DNA of 29,498 nt from Scatosoma sp045127595 (GTDB taxonomy: Bacteria > Bacillota > Clostridia > Christensenellales > Borkfalkiaceae): the NCBI GenBank assembly GCA_045127595.1, contig JBGVQS010000020.1:1-29498 (forward strand), in the 5' to 3' direction. The translations under genes and the position numbers were made by a program. The notes below the pieces were generated by a model that saw only the letters and a list, made by a program, of their open reading frames with translations, searched no databases and was not told the origin of the DNA. Each line of letters opens with the position of its first letter. Position 1 is the first letter of the stretch. Positions 20,963-28,448 of the stretch are shown here, one piece after another.

Positions 20963-21481
20963 ATGAAATACGATTATAAAACACTCTACGAACAACACGC
21001 GGCGTTTTATCAAGCCCGCCCAAAAGCCAAAAAAGCGTTACTGTTGATCAATAAATGGCTGCCCTATTTCTTTATCGTCTTTTATTGCGCGGCGTTTTTA
21101 TGGCTGGCTTTAAAAACGAAAAGCTCCTTTATGGAACAAATCGGGTTTTTAGCTTTGCCTATGACAGCGCTGTTTATCGTTTCCATTTTACGGCTTGCCG
21201 TGAACAGAGCAAGACCGTTCGTCGAAGGGGGCGCAGGCATTACGCCGCTCGTATATAAAAAAGAGAGTTTATATAACTCTTTCCCCAGCCGACACGCAAC
21301 CAGCGCAACGGTAATCGCGACCGTTTGCCTGCCCTTTTTTCCCTTTGTCGGGACGTTGCTTTTCTTATTAGCGCTCGGCGTGCTGTATACACGTTTCGCT
21401 ACGGGATTGCATTATCCAAGCGATTTACTGACGGGCGGCGGTGTCGGGCTTTTGATAGGGCTTTGTATTTTTTGCTTTTGA
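20963..21481 (+). CDS. PAP2-family membrane phosphatase
   Basis: This 172-residue protein has five or so membrane helices and the three PAP2 signature regions. These are LAVNRARPF (the K/R-x6-RP motif), SFPSRHATSA (PSxH) and YTRFATGLHYPSDLLTGG (R-x5-H-x3-D). It probably dephosphorylates a lipid such as phosphatidic acid, a phosphatidylglycerol precursor or undecaprenyl pyrophosphate; the substrate is unknown. PSRH replaces the more common PSGH. No ribosome site precedes the ATG, and the promoter makes the transcript start on it. The gene is monocistronic, between two terminators. Confidence 0.92.
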   Translation: MKYDYKTLYEQHAAFYQARPKAKKALLLINKWLPYFFIVFYCAAFLWLALKTKSSFMEQIGFLALPMTALFIVSILRLAVNRARPFVEGGAGITPLVYKKESLYNSFPSRHATSATVIATVCLPFFPFVGTLLFLLALGVLYTRFATGLHYPSDLLTGGGVGLLIGLCIFCF

Positions 21482-21491
21482 AATTATGAAA

Positions 21492-21519
21492 AACGCTACG
21501 GCAGTTTTGCCGTAGCGTT
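21492..21519. terminator. Bidirectional terminator after the PAP2 gene
   Basis: AACGCTACGGC (21492-21502) pairs perfectly with GCCGTAGCGTT (21509-21519) around AGTTTT. CTTTATTT follows on plus and TTTCATAATTT on minus, where it would end the alaS/hypothetical transcript. Confidence 0.85.
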
Positions 21520-21525
21520 CTTTAT

Positions 21526-21909
21526 TTATAATTTGATCCCAAAGAAATCGGACTTGCCGCTCGACAGTTCTTTTTTTAACTGCTCCGCTACCCATTTCCG
21601 CCAATCGGAAACGGTCGGCTTTTTCAATAGGTGCTTCCATTTGAATTTGTTGTATTCCTTTTTATACAACGTTTTCAGGTTCGGAAACAAGTACCCTTTG
21701 TCCGTAGAAATCACGATATTGATTTCGTTGCCGCCGGAAACTTCCCGCCAATCAAAGAAATCCTTGCCCTTTTTAAAGCGGCAAATATACACGCAAGAGC
21801 TATCCCCGCCCTTTTGATAAAAGTATTCAAAGGAAAAGCCTTTTTCTAAAAACGGCGCGGTTAATTTTTTAATCGTTTCCGCTGTTTGAACTTCGTTCAT
21901 CTCGTACAT
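21526..21909 (-). CDS. Hypothetical protein, 127 residues
   Basis: Family not recognised. It is a soluble alpha/beta-looking protein with an N-terminal helix (NEVQTAETIKKLTAPFLEKG), aromatic- and Cys-containing strands (FEYFYQKGGDSSCVYICRFKKGKDFFDW), and EINIVISTDKGY. The C-terminal part is very basic with several Trp (KFKWKHLLKKPTVSDWRKW). No signal peptide or membrane segment was seen. AAGGGAT lies before the ATG at 21909; a second ATG three codons later is possible. It begins 12 bp after the alanyl-tRNA synthetase stop and is cotranscribed with it, which hints at an RNA-related or housekeeping role but does not show one. Confidence 0.7.
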   Translation of the reverse strand: MYEMNEVQTAETIKKLTAPFLEKGFSFEYFYQKGGDSSCVYICRFKKGKDFFDWREVSGGNEINIVISTDKGYLFPNLKTLYKKEYNKFKWKHLLKKPTVSDWRKWVAEQLKKELSSGKSDFFGIKL

Positions 21910-21921
21910 GGGTATCCCTTA

Positions 21922-23751
21922 TTATTCCAAAACCGCTTTGATTCTTCTTAAACCCGAACCGCAGCTTTGTTCTTTTTGAATCTTGAATTTTCCGAGCTTG
22001 CCCGTCGATTCCACGTGCGGACCGCCGCAAATTTCTTTCGAGAAATCCCCGATCGTATACGTTTTTACCACTTCGCCGTACTTGCTTTCAAACAAACCCG
22101 TAAAGCCTTCCGCTTTCGCTTCATCCAAGCTGATTTCTTTCATCACAACGGGAATATCCGCTTTGATTACTTCGTTGACCATATCTTCAACCGCTTTGAT
22201 TTGTTCCGCCGTCATGGGTTGCGGCAAGTTGAAATCGAAACGGAGTCTTTCTTCCGTGATGTTCGAACCCTTTTGATTAACTTCGGGAGAGCAAACTTTT
22301 TTGAGCGCCGCGTGCAAAAGGTGGGTTGCCGTATGGAGCGCCGTCGTCGCTTCCTTATGATCGGCAAGACCGCATGCAAATTTCTGTTCACTGCCCGCTT
22401 TACTCTTGCTTTGATGTTCTTCAAACGCAGCTTTGTAGCCGTCCAAATCCACGGACAAGCCGCGTTCTTTCGCCATTTCGTCCGTGATTTCCACAGGGAA
22501 ACCATAGGTGTCGTATAAGTGGAACGCTTGCTTGCCGCCGATCACCTTTTCAGGCACGTAGGCAGGATCTTTTTGCGCCATAAACGCGTTCTTTCTCTCG
22601 ATCCCGTTCACACATTTTTCAAACTCTTTCAAGCCCTGCTGCAAGGTCTTCGTGAACTTCGCTTCTTCCTTGTTTAATTCGTCCGCAATTTTTTCGCGGT
22701 TGATTTCCAGCTCGGGATATACGTTCTTATAATAATCGATAAACGCTGTGGAAATCTTCGCCAAGCTACCTTCGGGCAGGCTGATTTTCCGTCCGTAACG
22801 CACCGCACGGCGAATGATTCGGCGCAAAATATAGCCTTGGTCGGTGTTGGAAGGAACAATCCCCTTTTCATCCCCAAGCATAAAGGTCGCCGTTCTCGTA
22901 TGGTCGAGCAATACGCGGAAGGATTTGGTTACGTCTTCCGATTCCCCGTACGTCTTCCCTGTAAGGCTTGAAATCATTTCTATCGCGCTTTCAAAAATAT
23001 CCGTTTCGTAAACGCTCGATTTTCCGTTCAAAACGCAAAGAGCGCGTTCCAAACCCATGCCCGTGTCCACGTTCTTTTGCGAAAGTTCGGTAAACGTGCC
23101 GTCTGCTTGCTTATTAAAGCGCATAAATACGTCGTTCCAAATTTCAAGGAACGCGCCGCAATTACAATCGGGATTGCAGGTAGGAGAGCACTTGGGCTTA
23201 CGAATTACGAACATTTCGGTATCCGTGCCGCAAGGACCGGTCAAGCCGGCAGGCCCCCACCAGTTGTTTTCACGGGGCATAAAATAGATGTTTTCCTTTT
23301 TAATCCCCGCTTTTTCCCAAAGCGCCGCTGCCTCGTTATCGCAAGGCAACGTATCGTCGCCGCCGAATACGGTAACCGCGATTTTATCGGACGGGATCCC
23401 CAAATAATTTTCGCCCGTCAAAAATTCGTAGCTCCAAGGAATCATTTCTTCCTTGAAATAATCCCCAAGCGACCAGTTGCCGAGCATTTCGAAGAAAGTA
23501 CAATGACGTTCGTCGCCAACGTCGTCAATATCCCCCGTGCGCACGCATTTTTGCACGTCGCAAAGACGCTTTCCCGCAGGGTGCTTTTCCCCAAGCAAGT
23601 AGGGTACAAGCGGATGCATACCCGCCGTCGTAAACAAAACGGTGGGATCGTTTTCAGGGATCAACGACGCGGAAGGAATGACCTTGTGTCCGCGTTCTTT
23701 GAAGAAATTAAGATACATTTCCCGTAAGGATTGTCCTGTATAGGTTTTCAT
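21922..23751 (-). CDS. alaS: Short alanyl-tRNA synthetase lacking the C-Ala domain
   Basis: AlaRS attaches alanine to tRNA-Ala and hydrolyses mischarged Ser/Gly. The protein has 609 residues, against about 850-880 for typical bacterial AlaRS. The catalytic core is intact (LREMYLNFFKERGH, FTTAGMHPLVPYLLGEKHP, FFEMLGNWSLGDYFK, then FLEIWNDVFMRFN). The editing-domain zinc ligands are present in HTATHLLHAAL (near 472) and CGGPHV (near 574). The protein then stops at GSGLRRIKAVLE, the end of the editing domain, so the DHHA1/C-Ala domain is missing. KCSPTCNPDCNCG in the catalytic domain adds four clustered cysteines. A consensus-like promoter precedes it. No disrupted C-Ala remnant follows; another gene starts 12 bp later. 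Confidence 0.9.
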   Translation of the reverse strand: MKTYTGQSLREMYLNFFKERGHKVIPSASLIPENDPTVLFTTAGMHPLVPYLLGEKHPAGKRLCDVQKCVRTGDIDDVGDERHCTFFEMLGNWSLGDYFKEEMIPWSYEFLTGENYLGIPSDKIAVTVFGGDDTLPCDNEAAALWEKAGIKKENIYFMPRENNWWGPAGLTGPCGTDTEMFVIRKPKCSPTCNPDCNCGAFLEIWNDVFMRFNKQADGTFTELSQKNVDTGMGLERALCVLNGKSSVYETDIFESAIEMISSLTGKTYGESEDVTKSFRVLLDHTRTATFMLGDEKGIVPSNTDQGYILRRIIRRAVRYGRKISLPEGSLAKISTAFIDYYKNVYPELEINREKIADELNKEEAKFTKTLQQGLKEFEKCVNGIERKNAFMAQKDPAYVPEKVIGGKQAFHLYDTYGFPVEITDEMAKERGLSVDLDGYKAAFEEHQSKSKAGSEQKFACGLADHKEATTALHTATHLLHAALKKVCSPEVNQKGSNITEERLRFDFNLPQPMTAEQIKAVEDMVNEVIKADIPVVMKEISLDEAKAEGFTGLFESKYGEVVKTYTIGDFSKEICGGPHVESTGKLGKFKIQKEQSCGSGLRRIKAVLE

Positions 23752-23789
23752 AAATTTGTCCTTTTTGTTGGATTTTCTCGTACTTTTAC

Positions 23790-23819
23790 ATTATAAATGT
23801 AAACCGCCGAGTTTGTCAA
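23790..23819 (-). promoter_or_regulatory. Promoter of alaS
   Basis: Minus strand TTGACA (23819-23814), 18-bp spacer, TATAAT (23795-23790). The leader is about 33 nt and carries no T-box, unlike the two amino-acid synthesis operons here. Confidence 0.8.
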
Positions 23820-23859
23820 GCAATAGGCGCGGCATAGCTAAAAATTTTTTGCAGAACGT

Positions 23860-23888
23860 AAAAAAGGCGGTCGTTACCCGCCTTTTTT
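23860..23888 (-). terminator. Terminator of cysE-cysS
   Basis: On the minus strand AAAAAAGGCGG and CCGCCTTTTTT (23860-23870 with 23878-23888) form a perfect 11-bp stem around a 7-nt loop, with the T-run forming the tract. It starts inside the region just after the cysS stop. Confidence 0.8.
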
Positions 23889-23890
23889 CT

Positions 23891-25339
23891 TTAATTTTTC
23901 GTCAGCTCGTACCCTTCCTTGCTGTCCTTTACCGCATAGCCAAGCTCCGCAAGCTTTGCGCGAAGCTCGTCGCTCTTTGCCCAGTCGCGATTCAATCTTG
24001 CTTGCCAGCGCTCTTGCGCGATCGCCTGTACTTCCGCAGGAATTTGCACGGTGTTCTTTTCTTCGTACCAAGCCTTGTATTCCTTAGGCTTTTTCACAAA
24101 CAAGCCAAGCAGCGCGTACGTCTTACGAATTTGCACCGCTACGGAAAGAGCCGTAAACATACCCCCCGTCTTACCCTCGGCAAGCCATTTTTTCATGTCC
24201 TTAAAATACCCGAAAAGATTAGAAAGTGCAAGGGCGGTGTTAAAATCGTCGCTCATGCAAGCGTTAAATTCGTCCTCTACCTTTTGCGCGTATTCCGCCG
24301 CACGCAACGCGTCTTCCGTTTCAATCGTCAGTTCCATACCCTTGCATTTGAACATCACTTCTTCGATAACCGCAAGCAAGGAATAGAATTCATAAAGATG
24401 CTTTTCCGCTTCGGGGAACAAGTCGTCCGTTACGTTGATGTCGTTGCGGTAATTCGTTTGCAACAGCGCAAATTTTACCGCTTCGTCCGAGTATTTTTCC
24501 AACAAATCGGCAAGCAATAAGCTATTTCCAAGCGATTTACTCATCTTTTGTCCGTTGACTTTAATCAAGCCGTTGTGCGTCCAATACCGAACGAACTGCT
24601 TGCCCGTCAACGCTTCCGTTTGCGCGATTTCATTTTCATGGTGCGGGAAAATCAAATCCCTGCCGCCGCCGTGAATATCGATTTGCTCCCCAAACGCTTC
24701 ACGGTTCATTGCCGAACATTCGATATGCCAACCAGGTCTGCCCTTTCCCCAAGGGGATTCCCAGAAAATCTCCCCCGGTTTCGCGCTTTTCCACAACGCA
24801 AAATCGTACGCGTTTTTCTTTTCGTCGTCGTTATCCACGCGCACCCCGTCCAACGCGTCGTCGATATTACGATTGGAAAGCTTGCCATAGCTGGGAAAGC
24901 TTTCTACGTCAAAATAAACGTCGCCTTTCTTGGTTGCGTATGCGTGCCCCTTTTCAATGAGCTTTGAAACAAACTCGATTATATTTTCAATGTTTTCCGT
25001 CGCTTTTAACCAAACGTCGGGATCGTCCACGTGGAATTTTTCCATGATCTCATTGATGTTTTCTATCATCTTCGCCGCATATTCGTCCGCAGGAACTCCC
25101 GTTTCTTGCGCTTTGGCAATAATCTTGTCGTCCACGTCCGTATAATTTCTTGCATACGTTACGTCATAGCCAAGCTTTTTTAAATATTTCCGCATAATAT
25201 CGTAAATCAGCGCCTGATATCCGTGCCCGATATGCGCTTCTCCCGATACGGTAATACCGCATGCGTACATTTTGACTTTGTTTCCGTCCAAAGGAATAAA
25301 TTCTTCCTTTTTCTTTGTGAACGAATTATAAATTTTCAT
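23891..25339 (-). CDS. cysS: Cysteinyl-tRNA synthetase
   Basis: This 482-residue class I synthetase charges tRNA-Cys. It opens MKIYNSFTKKKEEF and carries zinc ligand Cys27 in YACGITV, HIGH at 36-39 (EAHIGHG), GRPGWHIECSAMN with the zinc Cys/His, HHENEIAQTEA, and KMSKS at 265-269 (GQKMSKSLGN). The C-terminal anticodon region ends in the basic, Trp-containing ARLNRDWAKSDELRAKLAELGY segment, as usual. It follows cysE by 45 bp under a T-box that appears specific for tRNA-Cys, so charging and synthesis are coordinated. Confidence 0.98.
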   Translation of the reverse strand: MKIYNSFTKKKEEFIPLDGNKVKMYACGITVSGEAHIGHGYQALIYDIMRKYLKKLGYDVTYARNYTDVDDKIIAKAQETGVPADEYAAKMIENINEIMEKFHVDDPDVWLKATENIENIIEFVSKLIEKGHAYATKKGDVYFDVESFPSYGKLSNRNIDDALDGVRVDNDDEKKNAYDFALWKSAKPGEIFWESPWGKGRPGWHIECSAMNREAFGEQIDIHGGGRDLIFPHHENEIAQTEALTGKQFVRYWTHNGLIKVNGQKMSKSLGNSLLLADLLEKYSDEAVKFALLQTNYRNDINVTDDLFPEAEKHLYEFYSLLAVIEEVMFKCKGMELTIETEDALRAAEYAQKVEDEFNACMSDDFNTALALSNLFGYFKDMKKWLAEGKTGGMFTALSVAVQIRKTYALLGLFVKKPKEYKAWYEEKNTVQIPAEVQAIAQERWQARLNRDWAKSDELRAKLAELGYAVKDSKEGYELTKN

Positions 25340-25384
25340 AGTTCTTTTCTCCGTTTTTATTATTTCAACTCGTACATGGTACGT

Positions 25385-26032
25385 TCATTTTTTATAATTT
25401 CTTTCTTCTTCCGCGATTTTAGCCGCCTCTTTTGCCGCTTCTTCTTTCGCTTCCGCGCTAAGCGCGGCAACCGCGATAATCCCGGCGTGCGTGCTATCGA
25501 CTTCCTGTTTAGGATCGCGTATCCGCACGATACGCCCGGGAATCCCCACCACCGTTGCGTACGGCGGCACTTCCTTTAATACGACCGCGCCTGCGCCAAT
25601 CTTCGCACCCTTTCCAACGGTAAATCCGCCGAGCACTTTTGCGCCCGCCGACAAGGTTACGTCTTCCATAATCGTCGGGTGGCGTTTTCCGCGTTCCTTC
25701 CCCGTACCGCCAAGGGTTACCCCCTGATAAATCACCGTGCCTTTATGCACTTCCGCAGTTTCCCCGATTACCACACCCGAACCGTGATCGATAAATACTC
25801 CCCCTTCAATTTTTGCCGCAGGGTGAATTTCTATTCCCGTAAAAAATCTTGCCGTTTGGCTGATGATTCTTGCAAGCAGTTTCAGCTTAATTTTATGGAA
25901 GAAATAAGCCACTCTATGCCAAGAAAGCGCGTGCACGCCCGAATACGTCAATAAAATTTCAAACCAATTCCGCGCGGCAGGATCGTTCCGCTTTGCCGCT
26001 TTGATGTCCTCGCGTAAATTTTTAAACCACAT
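25385..26032 (-). CDS. cysE: Serine O-acetyltransferase
   Basis: CysE makes O-acetylserine from serine and acetyl-CoA, the precursor of cysteine. The 215-residue protein has an N-terminal helical part (LREDIKAAKRNDPAARNWFEILLTYSGVHALSWHRVAYFF) and a left-handed beta-helix with hexapeptide repeats. The helix includes IEIHPAAKIEGGVFIDHGSGVVIGETAEV with catalytic His/Asp, TLGGTGKERGKRHPTI, and GGFTVGKGAKIGAGAVVLKEVPPYATVVGIPGRIV. The tail after that is Ala/Glu-rich and ends NYKK. First gene of the cysE-cysS operon, downstream of a T-box leader. Confidence 0.97.
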   Translation of the reverse strand: MWFKNLREDIKAAKRNDPAARNWFEILLTYSGVHALSWHRVAYFFHKIKLKLLARIISQTARFFTGIEIHPAAKIEGGVFIDHGSGVVIGETAEVHKGTVIYQGVTLGGTGKERGKRHPTIMEDVTLSAGAKVLGGFTVGKGAKIGAGAVVLKEVPPYATVVGIPGRIVRIRDPKQEVDSTHAGIIAVAALSAEAKEEAAKEAAKIAEEERNYKK

Positions 26033-26060
26033 ATTAACCTCTCTATCTTCTATCGGGGCT

Positions 26061-26102
26061 AAAAAATAAAACTCCCCCTTACAGTATATAAAGGAGAGTT
26101 TA
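26061..26102 (-). terminator. T-box terminator before cysE
   Basis: Minus strand AAACTCTCCTT and AAGGGGGAGTTT pair across ATATACTGT, followed by ATTTTTT (complement of 26061-26067). The left arm overlaps the end of the T-box sequence, as expected for antiterminator competition. Confidence 0.8.
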
Positions 26103-26304
26103 TCTCGGTTCCACTTTACTTCAGAAAATTGCTAAAAATTTTCCCTCTTTCGCCCGATCACGGCGGGCTGCCGCGGACGTTACTCCGACCTGCAAACGCG
26201 AAAACGCACTTTCACCAAACTTTTTCCTTACGCTTTCAGCCAACGGCGTAATTCTCTGTTGGAAAACTGTTTTGGTTACTCTTTTTCCGCTCGGCTATTC
26301 AATT
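26061..26304 (-). promoter_or_regulatory. T-box riboswitch leader of cysE-cysS (cysteine type)
   Basis: On the minus strand the leader contains AAAGTGGAACCGAG (complement of 26105-26118), a diverged T-box sequence keeping the TGGAACC core, then a terminator. Stem I has ACAGAGAATT and, on its 3' side, a TGC (Cys) triplet at 26194-26192 just before AGGTCGGAG. The variable bulge base is A, matching discriminator U73 of tRNA-Cys (tRNA-Ser has G73 and would need C). Uncharged tRNA-Cys should turn on both genes. Confidence 0.85.
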
Positions 26305-26310
26305 TTTATC

Positions 26311-26340
26311 ATTATAGCATACTGCTTATGGGGATTGCAA
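26311..26340 (-). promoter_or_regulatory. Promoter of the cysE-cysS T-box transcript
   Basis: Minus strand -35 TTGCAA (26340-26335), 18-bp spacer, -10 TATAAT (26316-26311). It begins 8 bp after the stop codon of the upstream gene. Confidence 0.7.
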
Positions 26341-26347
26341 CTATTTT

Positions 26348-26977
26348 TTACGCTTTTAAGAAAAGATTTTCTACCTTATATTCCTTTAAAGCCGCTTCCA
26401 CCATCAACGGATTGAAAACTTTTTGCGATAAAAGATAGGAAACAACGACGTCTTTGATGATTGCGTAATCAAACTCGTAGCCGTGCAACCCCAACGCCGT
26501 AACGGTATCGTCATAGGACATATGTGCCGCAAGCGCAAGCGATAAAAGAAAGTTCTTCGTCGGCGCATACTTCCCTTTGCAAATCCCCGACCAAATACTT
26601 TCTTCAATGTTTAATAATTCCAAAGCATTCTCGTTCGTGAAATCGTATTTCTTCAACAGCTTGTTCATATATTTATAAGCCGCATGTTTGGAAAGCTTTC
26701 CACCGATTTTACGGAAAAAGGAATACGGCACAAAAGAAAACGAAAAGGTGCGATCAAACGCCTGTTCCTTTACAAGCTGTAAAATTTCCGCCTTTTTTTC
26801 TTGCGCAGCCAAACGCATCGTGTTCGCAGGCAACGTAAACGTACGCGTGCGTCCAAAGTCATCCACTTTACTTCCTTGCATTAAGGGCATTTTATAGCCG
26901 GGCATAATACAAAGCTTATCGTAATTCGCATATTTTTCGCAAAAATATTCGTCCAAATCCTTGATAAAGTCAAACAT
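26348..26977 (-). CDS. Hypothetical protein with a possible helical regulatory C-terminal domain
   Basis: This 209-residue soluble protein was not assigned to a named family. The N-terminal half is MFDFIKDLDEYFCEKYANYDKL followed by a KMPLMQGSKVDDFGRTRTFTLP segment. The C-terminal half (about 105-205) is helical. Its ELLNIEESIWSGICKGKYAPTKNFLLSLALAAHMSYDDTVTALGLHGYEF pattern resembles the HTH-like domain that Firmicutes often fuse to macro or other domains (K-YxPSK-x2-x-LALA core). That likeness is from memory and weak. It has AAGGTGG upstream and its own promoter, and is transcribed toward cysE. A DNA-binding or stress role is only a guess. Confidence 0.65.
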   Translation of the reverse strand: MFDFIKDLDEYFCEKYANYDKLCIMPGYKMPLMQGSKVDDFGRTRTFTLPANTMRLAAQEKKAEILQLVKEQAFDRTFSFSFVPYSFFRKIGGKLSKHAAYKYMNKLLKKYDFTNENALELLNIEESIWSGICKGKYAPTKNFLLSLALAAHMSYDDTVTALGLHGYEFDYAIIKDVVVSYLLSQKVFNPLMVEAALKEYKVENLFLKA

Positions 26978-27006
26978 AAGCCACCTTACTTTTTTACTAC
27001 CCCTTT

Positions 27007-27036
27007 ATTATAGCATATTCTCTGTAAAAACTGCAA
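27007..27036 (-). promoter_or_regulatory. Promoter of the 26348-26977 gene
   Basis: Minus strand TTGCAG (27036-27031), 18-bp spacer, TATAAT (27012-27007). Leader of about 23 nt. Confidence 0.65.
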
Positions 27037-27102
27037 GCGAAAACAAATGAAATTTTTACGCCTTTTCTTTATCTGGAATGAAAATTCTTTCGTTAAATAC
27101 GC

Positions 27103-27138
27103 ACATTCTCACAAATTTTTTAGAATGTTTTTTGTGAG
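27103..27138. repeat. Two interleaved inverted repeats upstream of the deoR-type gene
   Basis: ACATTCT (27103-27109) matches AGAATGT (27122-27128), and CTCACAAA (27108-27115) matches TTTGTGAG (27131-27138). The pairs are interleaved, not nested, so they cannot form one simple hairpin. They lie upstream of the deoR promoter, as overlapping protein sites or a pseudoknot-type element would. Confidence 0.5.
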
Positions 27139-27187
27139 TTTTTGTTGAAAAAAGAAAATTTTACTCATTTTTTACTTGCTTTTTTCT

Positions 27188-27206
27188 CAAATTTATGTTA
27201 AATTTG
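27188..27206. promoter_or_regulatory. Putative operator of the DeoR-family regulator
   Basis: CAAATTTATGTTAAATTTG has perfect 7-bp inverted arms around a 5-bp centre and lies 3 bp upstream of the -10 TATAAT (27210-27215), where a bound repressor would block transcription. No good -35 hexamer is visible, fitting a regulated promoter. Confidence 0.6.
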
Positions 27207-27233
27207 TACTATAATATAAAAAGGAGCATTTCG

Positions 27234-27992
27234 ATGAAACGAGATCGCATACAAGAAATTGCCGAATTGTTAGACAAGCGTGGGAAATTGACCTTGGAGC
27301 AGTTGGAAGAAGCTTTTCCGTCGGTGTCGCAAATGACTTTGCGCCGAGATCTTTTTCAGTTGGAAGAAGAAGGGAAAATCATTCGTATTCGCGGCGGTGC
27401 GATGTCCGTACGCGAAGTGCAAAAAACTTCCGGCGAACCGTACGTAAAGAAAACCACCATTCACACGGATGAAAAGATTGAGATTGCGCAAAAAGCGGCA
27501 GGACTTTTGGACGAGGGTTCTTCCGTATTTTTGGACGGCGGCTCGACGGCGTTATACCTTGCCAAGGAAATGCCCGATAAACACTGCAACGTCTTCACAA
27601 ACGGTCTTGCCGTTGCCACGGAGCTTGCTAAAAAGAAGAACGTAGTTGTAAATCTTCTCGGCGGACAACTCATCAAGGAAAACCTTTCCACGGCGTCCTC
27701 TTTCTCGTCTATGTATTTCACGGATACGAATTTCGAGCTTGCGATTATTTCCGCGTCCGCTTTTACGCTTGAAAACGGTTTTTCGTGCAGCTCTCAGCTT
27801 GAAGCCGAGCTTCTTCGCGTCGTTAGAAAAAAGGCAAAGTTCCTTTACATGATGTTGGATAGCTCGAAAATCGGGAAAATTAAGCCGTATACGTTTGCGC
27901 GCCCCGAAGATATTAACGTGTTAATCACCGACGATGCGTTCCCCGAAGGGCTTAAAAACGAATTCAAGGCTTTGGATATCGTCGTTATTTAA
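27234..27992 (+). CDS. DeoR-family transcriptional regulator of sugar metabolism
   Basis: This 252-residue regulator has an N-terminal winged helix (RDRIQEIAELLDKRGKLTLEQLEEAFPSVSQMTLRRDLFQLEEEGKIIRIRGGA) and the DeoR sensor domain, recognisable by EGSSVFLDGGSTALYLA, NVFTNGLAVATEL, VNLLGGQLIKEN and the final INVLITDDAFPEG. Such sensors bind phosphorylated sugars. The start was set at ATG 27234 with AAGGAG upstream (MKRDRIQE); a longer in-frame start adds 13 residues from the promoter region. It begins an operon with fucU (24 bp gap) and a histidine phosphatase gene, and an inverted repeat overlaps its promoter, so autoregulation is likely. Confidence 0.93.
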   Translation: MKRDRIQEIAELLDKRGKLTLEQLEEAFPSVSQMTLRRDLFQLEEEGKIIRIRGGAMSVREVQKTSGEPYVKKTTIHTDEKIEIAQKAAGLLDEGSSVFLDGGSTALYLAKEMPDKHCNVFTNGLAVATELAKKKNVVVNLLGGQLIKENLSTASSFSSMYFTDTNFELAIISASAFTLENGFSCSSQLEAELLRVVRKKAKFLYMMLDSSKIGKIKPYTFARPEDINVLITDDAFPEGLKNEFKALDIVVI

Positions 27993-28016
27993 AATAAATC
28001 ATAAAGGAGTTTTGTT

Positions 28017-28439
28017 ATGTTAAAAAATATACCTAAAATTGTAAGCCCCGCCCTTTTAAAGACGCTTTGTGAAATGGGACACGGCGACGAAATCGTAATC
28101 GCTGACGGGAATTTCCCTGCGGAAACGTTCGGGCAACGCGTTATTCGTGCAGACGGGCTTGGCGGCGTAGAGCTGCTTGAAGCTATTTTAAAGCTCATGC
28201 CTTTGGATACCTACGCCAAAGAAAATTTTATGCTTATGCAAACGACGAACGGCGATCCTACGCCTACCATTTGGGCAGAATACGAAAAAACCGCAAACGC
28301 GCTCGACGATAACGTTCGTATGACGAATTTGGAACGCTTTGCTTTTTACGAACGCGCAAAAAAAGCATACGCCGTTATCGCAACTGGCGAAGAAGCTATT
28401 TACGCCAATATCATTCTCAAAAAAGGCGTTGTAAAATAA
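28017..28439 (+). CDS. fucU: RbsD/FucU-family sugar mutarotase (FucU-like)
   Basis: This 140-residue protein is closest to FucU, which interconverts the anomers of L-fucose and related pyranoses in the cytoplasm. Signature stretches are SPALLKTLCEMGHGDEIVIADGNFPAE (with the catalytic His/Asp), RVIRADGLGGVELLEAILKLMPLDTY, GDPTPTIWAEY near the middle, and RFAFYERAKKAYAVIATGE with the conserved Tyr. AAGGAG is upstream. It lies between a DeoR-family gene and a histidine phosphatase, without fucose isomerase, kinase or transporter genes in view, so the true sugar is uncertain. Confidence 0.93.
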   Translation: MLKNIPKIVSPALLKTLCEMGHGDEIVIADGNFPAETFGQRVIRADGLGGVELLEAILKLMPLDTYAKENFMLMQTTNGDPTPTIWAEYEKTANALDDNVRMTNLERFAFYERAKKAYAVIATGEEAIYANIILKKGVVK

Positions 28440-28448
28440 GGCTGTTCC

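Noticed and set aside
21922..23751. Frameshifted or truncated alaS pseudogene
   Set aside because: The catalytic and editing motifs are intact, the protein ends at a natural domain boundary and no C-Ala remnant is visible downstream.
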